Shown: piece by piece, positions 33,374 through 35,635 of the stretch
Position numbering within the stretch: the stretch's first letter is position 1
Layout: each line of letters begins with the position of its first letter
Assembly (NCBI GenBank): GCA_009780765.1
Contig: WQZK01000003.1
Location: 1 to 35,635, forward strand
Origin: Defluviitaleaceae bacterium
GTDB taxonomy: Bacteria; Bacillota; Clostridia; Lachnospirales; UBA5962
Direction of reading: 5' to 3'
DNA length: 35,635 nt
The notes under the pieces: model-generated
The model's input: only the letters and a program-made list of their open reading frames with translations
Told to the model about the DNA's origin: nothing
The model's database searches: none
Translations under genes and position numbers: made by a program

Positions 33374-34675
33374 TTAAATTTCTGTAATAAATTTATTCAA
33401 TACTTCTTCCCACATATTTGGCCAAAAGTGTTTTGCTAACTCTTGTACAACAAGTTTCATTGTTTCATGCACATTATTTATTTCGCTACTTAAAATATTT
33501 TCTTGATACCATGTATAAAGCGGGCTTTCTTCTAGTTTCTTTTTTATATCTAATAATCGTTTTGGATCTCTTTTTTGATTGAAATTCATAAGCTCAATAA
33601 TAGCATTTTCAATAAGACATTCTACACCTAATGATTTATACAGTTTTCCTAAAAGCTTTTTATTAACATCTGTATAGAATACACTAAACCCAATTTTATT
33701 AATTATGTCTGGGCATTTAGTATAAACTTTTTCAAAAAAGATGAAAAATGAAAAAATAGATTGCAATGAGGTGTATTCTCCGTTAACAACTTTAGCTTGA
33801 TTTAATACTTCGTTATGTGCAAAATACTTATATAAGTAATTTTGCAAACTGTTACCTACCCTGCCTAAATATGATATTACTATGTTGTCAAACCCAATAT
33901 CGTAAGCCCATATAGCACTTTTAACCAATTCTTCAACTGCTTGGCCTTCTGTTAATCCCGGTATTCCCAATAATAAGTTTGCATTGGCCTTCCAGCCCAC
34001 ACTATGTATATTTTTAACTGCTGCAATTATCTGGCTGTTAGAGATATTCTTGTTTAACCAATGGTTACGCATCCATTCATCTTCTACTTCTACGCCCAAG
34101 CGCACCATTACCCTGCGAAAAGGTAATTCTTGTTTCCAATGTTCAAGCTTTTCTAGTGTTACACTTGAAGCACGTGTTTCAAACTCGAGTTGAAAAGGTT
34201 TTTTCGAGTATAAGTCCTTATCTTTAAACAACATTTCAAACAATTCCTGTGGAAATTCTTCTAAGTCTAGAGTATCATATGAAGTTAAAACCTCGGCCAC
34301 ACTTGCTATGGGGCTTTGCCCTCTTGATTGGTCGAAGGCATATCTCATCATAAGAGCATACTCATTTTTATTTTTAGCTTTCAGTGCATTCATTTGAGCC
34401 ATGCTAACGATATAATCTGATACATAATCACAAAAGCTGCAACCACACAAATCTCCATTATTTAAACGATGAGAACAACCTATTGATGGCAACATTACTT
34501 CAGAAAACAGTTCGCTATCTATTGAGTGTATATAAGATAAATTTTTGTTTATATCAATTTTTATTATTCGCTTTAACTCTTCTAAATCCATACTAAGTGC
34601 ATTTTGATATTCTTTATTAAATAACAAAGTATGATCTTTCCATATTTCCTTTATAATTTTGCTGATAGTTGTCAT
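33374..34675 (-). CDS. Radical SAM protein 1 (Elp3/archaeosine-RaSEA-like fold)
   Basis: 433 residues, a paralog of the radical SAM protein at 13650. Cluster cysteines are Cys67, Cys79 and Cys82 (C-X11-C-X2-C) in PSIGCSHRLN and GCSFCDY. Shared segments with the paralog include SVTLEKLE, MRNHWLNKN (RNNWLNKN in the other) and LLLGIPGLTE. It lacks the C-terminal cysteine group of the paralog. It lies directly before the first NRPS gene with AAGGAGG before ATG 34675. The gene pair on both sides of the assembly-line genes suggests two separate radical steps on a shared or related substrate. The reaction is unknown: hydrogen abstraction, C-C or C-N bond formation or cleavage are all possible. Confidence 0.82.
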   Translation of the reverse strand: MTTISKIIKEIWKDHTLLFNKEYQNALSMDLEELKRIIKIDINKNLSYIHSIDSELFSEVMLPSIGCSHRLNNGDLCGCSFCDYVSDYIVSMAQMNALKAKNKNEYALMMRYAFDQSRGQSPIASVAEVLTSYDTLDLEEFPQELFEMLFKDKDLYSKKPFQLEFETRASSVTLEKLEHWKQELPFRRVMVRLGVEVEDEWMRNHWLNKNISNSQIIAAVKNIHSVGWKANANLLLGIPGLTEGQAVEELVKSAIWAYDIGFDNIVISYLGRVGNSLQNYLYKYFAHNEVLNQAKVVNGEYTSLQSIFSFFIFFEKVYTKCPDIINKIGFSVFYTDVNKKLLGKLYKSLGVECLIENAIIELMNFNQKRDPKRLLDIKKKLEESPLYTWYQENILSSEINNVHETMKLVVQELAKHFWPNMWEEVLNKFITEI

Positions 34676-34736
34676 GTTAGTGCCTCCTTAGTGTAAATTT
34701 TAACGAGTATTCATTATTAATCCAACAATGCAAACA

Positions 34737-35635
34737 TTAATTTTTTGGTACAAAATACATAATTGTATTCATTGGCCCATATGTTTTATGTGATAAGTAT
34801 ATATCATAATGTGGATATATAGATAAAACCAAGTTAGGAATTTCATAAATATGATCCAAGCGATGATATATACATATTGCCATTTTAGGTGCAAATTTTG
34901 CTATAGTTTCTTTTGCCCCTAAAATGGCCATTAGCTCAGATGCCTCTACATCTAGCTTTATAAAATCAACCTTTTTTATGTTGTTTGACTTTATATAAAT
35001 GTCAATTGTCGTAGTTTCTATTTGGTTTTCTAATGACTCTGTCAAACACTCGGAAACCGAATCTTGTAAAAACATTCCAAGCTTTGTTTCCTCATTCCAT
35101 AAACCCTTTGCTTGAACATAAATTTTATCCTGCAAATTATTATTAACAATATTTTCTTGCATTACCTTTGCAAATTCATAAACAGCCTCGAATGCATGAA
35201 TTTCACAGTACTCTTCAGTTTTTTTGGCAAACCACAAAGCTGTTTCACCTTTATATGCTCCGCCATCAATAATTACATCGCCTTTTTTAACAGTACATAT
35301 ATCTTCTAGTAAATATGTTTCACATGTCCATGTTTCAAGAAGCGATGGTGCATTAGTTTTTATAGTATAATTACTTATTTTAAACTCTTCGCCAGATATC
35401 GGTATAGCTTGTTTTAGAAAACTTTTTACTGAATAAGCCATATTTTTATCTAAAAAATCATATGGAACTATACGTTCGGCATCCTTTAAATTTCTAAGCA
35501 TTATACGTGCAACAATGCTTTTAAAGTACCAGTCGAAAACATCACGCGACTTCTTATCTCTTAAAGCATAGTACACTTTATCACAATCGCTAAAAAATTT
35601 AAAATTTTCGGTAGTGATTTTGGTAGGTAAATTAA
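34737..35635 (-). CDS. FkbM-family SAM-dependent methyltransferase (5' end outside window)
   Basis: The minus-strand frame remains open to the right edge, reading NLPTKITTENFKFFSDCDKVYYALRD in the part before the first possible start (GTG 35576), so the gene very probably continues beyond the window. Motifs: SAM-binding DVIIDGGAYKGETALWFAKK, acidic HAFEAV, and the FkbM hallmark KVDFIKLDVEASELMAILGA. FkbM-type enzymes methylate hydroxyl or other heteroatom groups in natural products, sugars or glycolipids. It is separated from radical SAM gene 1 by 61 bases without a promoter that I can see, and is likely part of the same operon. It could methylate the acyl cap or a peptide side chain. Confidence 0.88.
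   Translation of the reverse strand, partial: NLPTKITTENFKFFSDCDKVYYALRDKKSRDVFDWYFKSIVARIMLRNLKDAERIVPYDFLDKNMAYSVKSFLKQAIPISGEEFKISNYTIKTNAPSLLETWTCETYLLEDICTVKKGDVIIDGGAYKGETALWFAKKTEEYCEIHAFEAVYEFAKVMQENIVNNNLQDKIYVQAKGLWNEETKLGMFLQDSVSECLTESLENQIETTTIDIYIKSNNIKKVDFIKLDVEASELMAILGAKETIAKFAPKMAICIYHRLDHIYEIPNLVLSIYPHYDIYLSHKTYGPMNTIMYFVPKN

Noticed and set aside
1..35635. CRISPR arrays, tRNA or rRNA genes, insertion sequences with transposase
   Set aside because: I saw no regular repeat-spacer array, no tRNA or rRNA signature and no transposase-like coding sequence anywhere in the window.

Overview
The window is low-GC DNA with strong AGGAGG-type ribosome binding sites, OmpR-type two-component genes and a yybP-ykoY riboswitch. 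This points to a Gram-positive Firmicute, most likely of the Clostridia; the species cannot be named from sequence alone. Almost everything is on the minus strand, so transcription runs from high to low coordinates. By eye the NRPS region is more AT-rich than the first 9.5 kb.

Left part (1-6.7 kb): the end of a GNAT acetyltransferase (+) is followed by a 138-bp nested palindrome lying between convergent genes. Then, on the minus strand, comes a probable operon: two YwaF/TMEM164-like membrane proteins (the first broken by a frameshift), an OmpR-family response regulator, a histidine kinase that has lost its membrane anchor, and an FtsX-type ABC transporter. The ABC genes have their own gap, with a hairpin and a candidate regulator binding site.

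Middle (6.7-9.7 kb): a P2-type cation ATPase sits behind a complete control unit of promoter, yybP-ykoY manganese riboswitch aptamer and intrinsic terminator. The aptamer closing helix and the terminator stem use the same bases, so the RNA should act as a Mn2+-dependent ON switch.

Right part (9.8 kb to the window end): one long minus-strand gene set, probably a single operon and truncated at the right edge, encodes a nonribosomal peptide pathway. In transcription order it holds an FkbM methyltransferase (partial), radical SAM protein 1, four NRPS proteins (C-A-T-E*, C-A-T-E-C, [C remnant]-A-T-C, A-T), a BtrH-like acyltransferase, a type II thioesterase, a Gfo/Idh/MocA oxidoreductase, radical SAM protein 2 (paralogous to the first), then FkbH, ACP, MaoC-like dehydratase, SDR and a Sfp-type phosphopantetheinyl transferase. 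Counting intact condensation domains (four) against adenylation domains (four) gives an N-acylated tetrapeptide. My hand-read A-domain pocket codes suggest Asn, then Pro or a Pro-like residue (epimerised), then two unassigned residues; the last A domain is of the Lys2/aminoadipate-like type.

The FkbH-ACP-MaoC-SDR set looks like the fused FkbH/ACP/KR/DH loading modules of oxazolomycin and bryostatin split into separate proteins. It could make a glyceryl- or lactyl-ACP that caps the first residue. There is no terminal thioesterase or reductase domain, so the BtrH-like protein is the best candidate for release by transfer to an amine. The paired radical SAM enzymes, the inactive E-like domain, the relocated condensation domain and the separate acyl-loading set make this cluster unlike any described pathway I can recall, and it is the main discovery candidate in the window.
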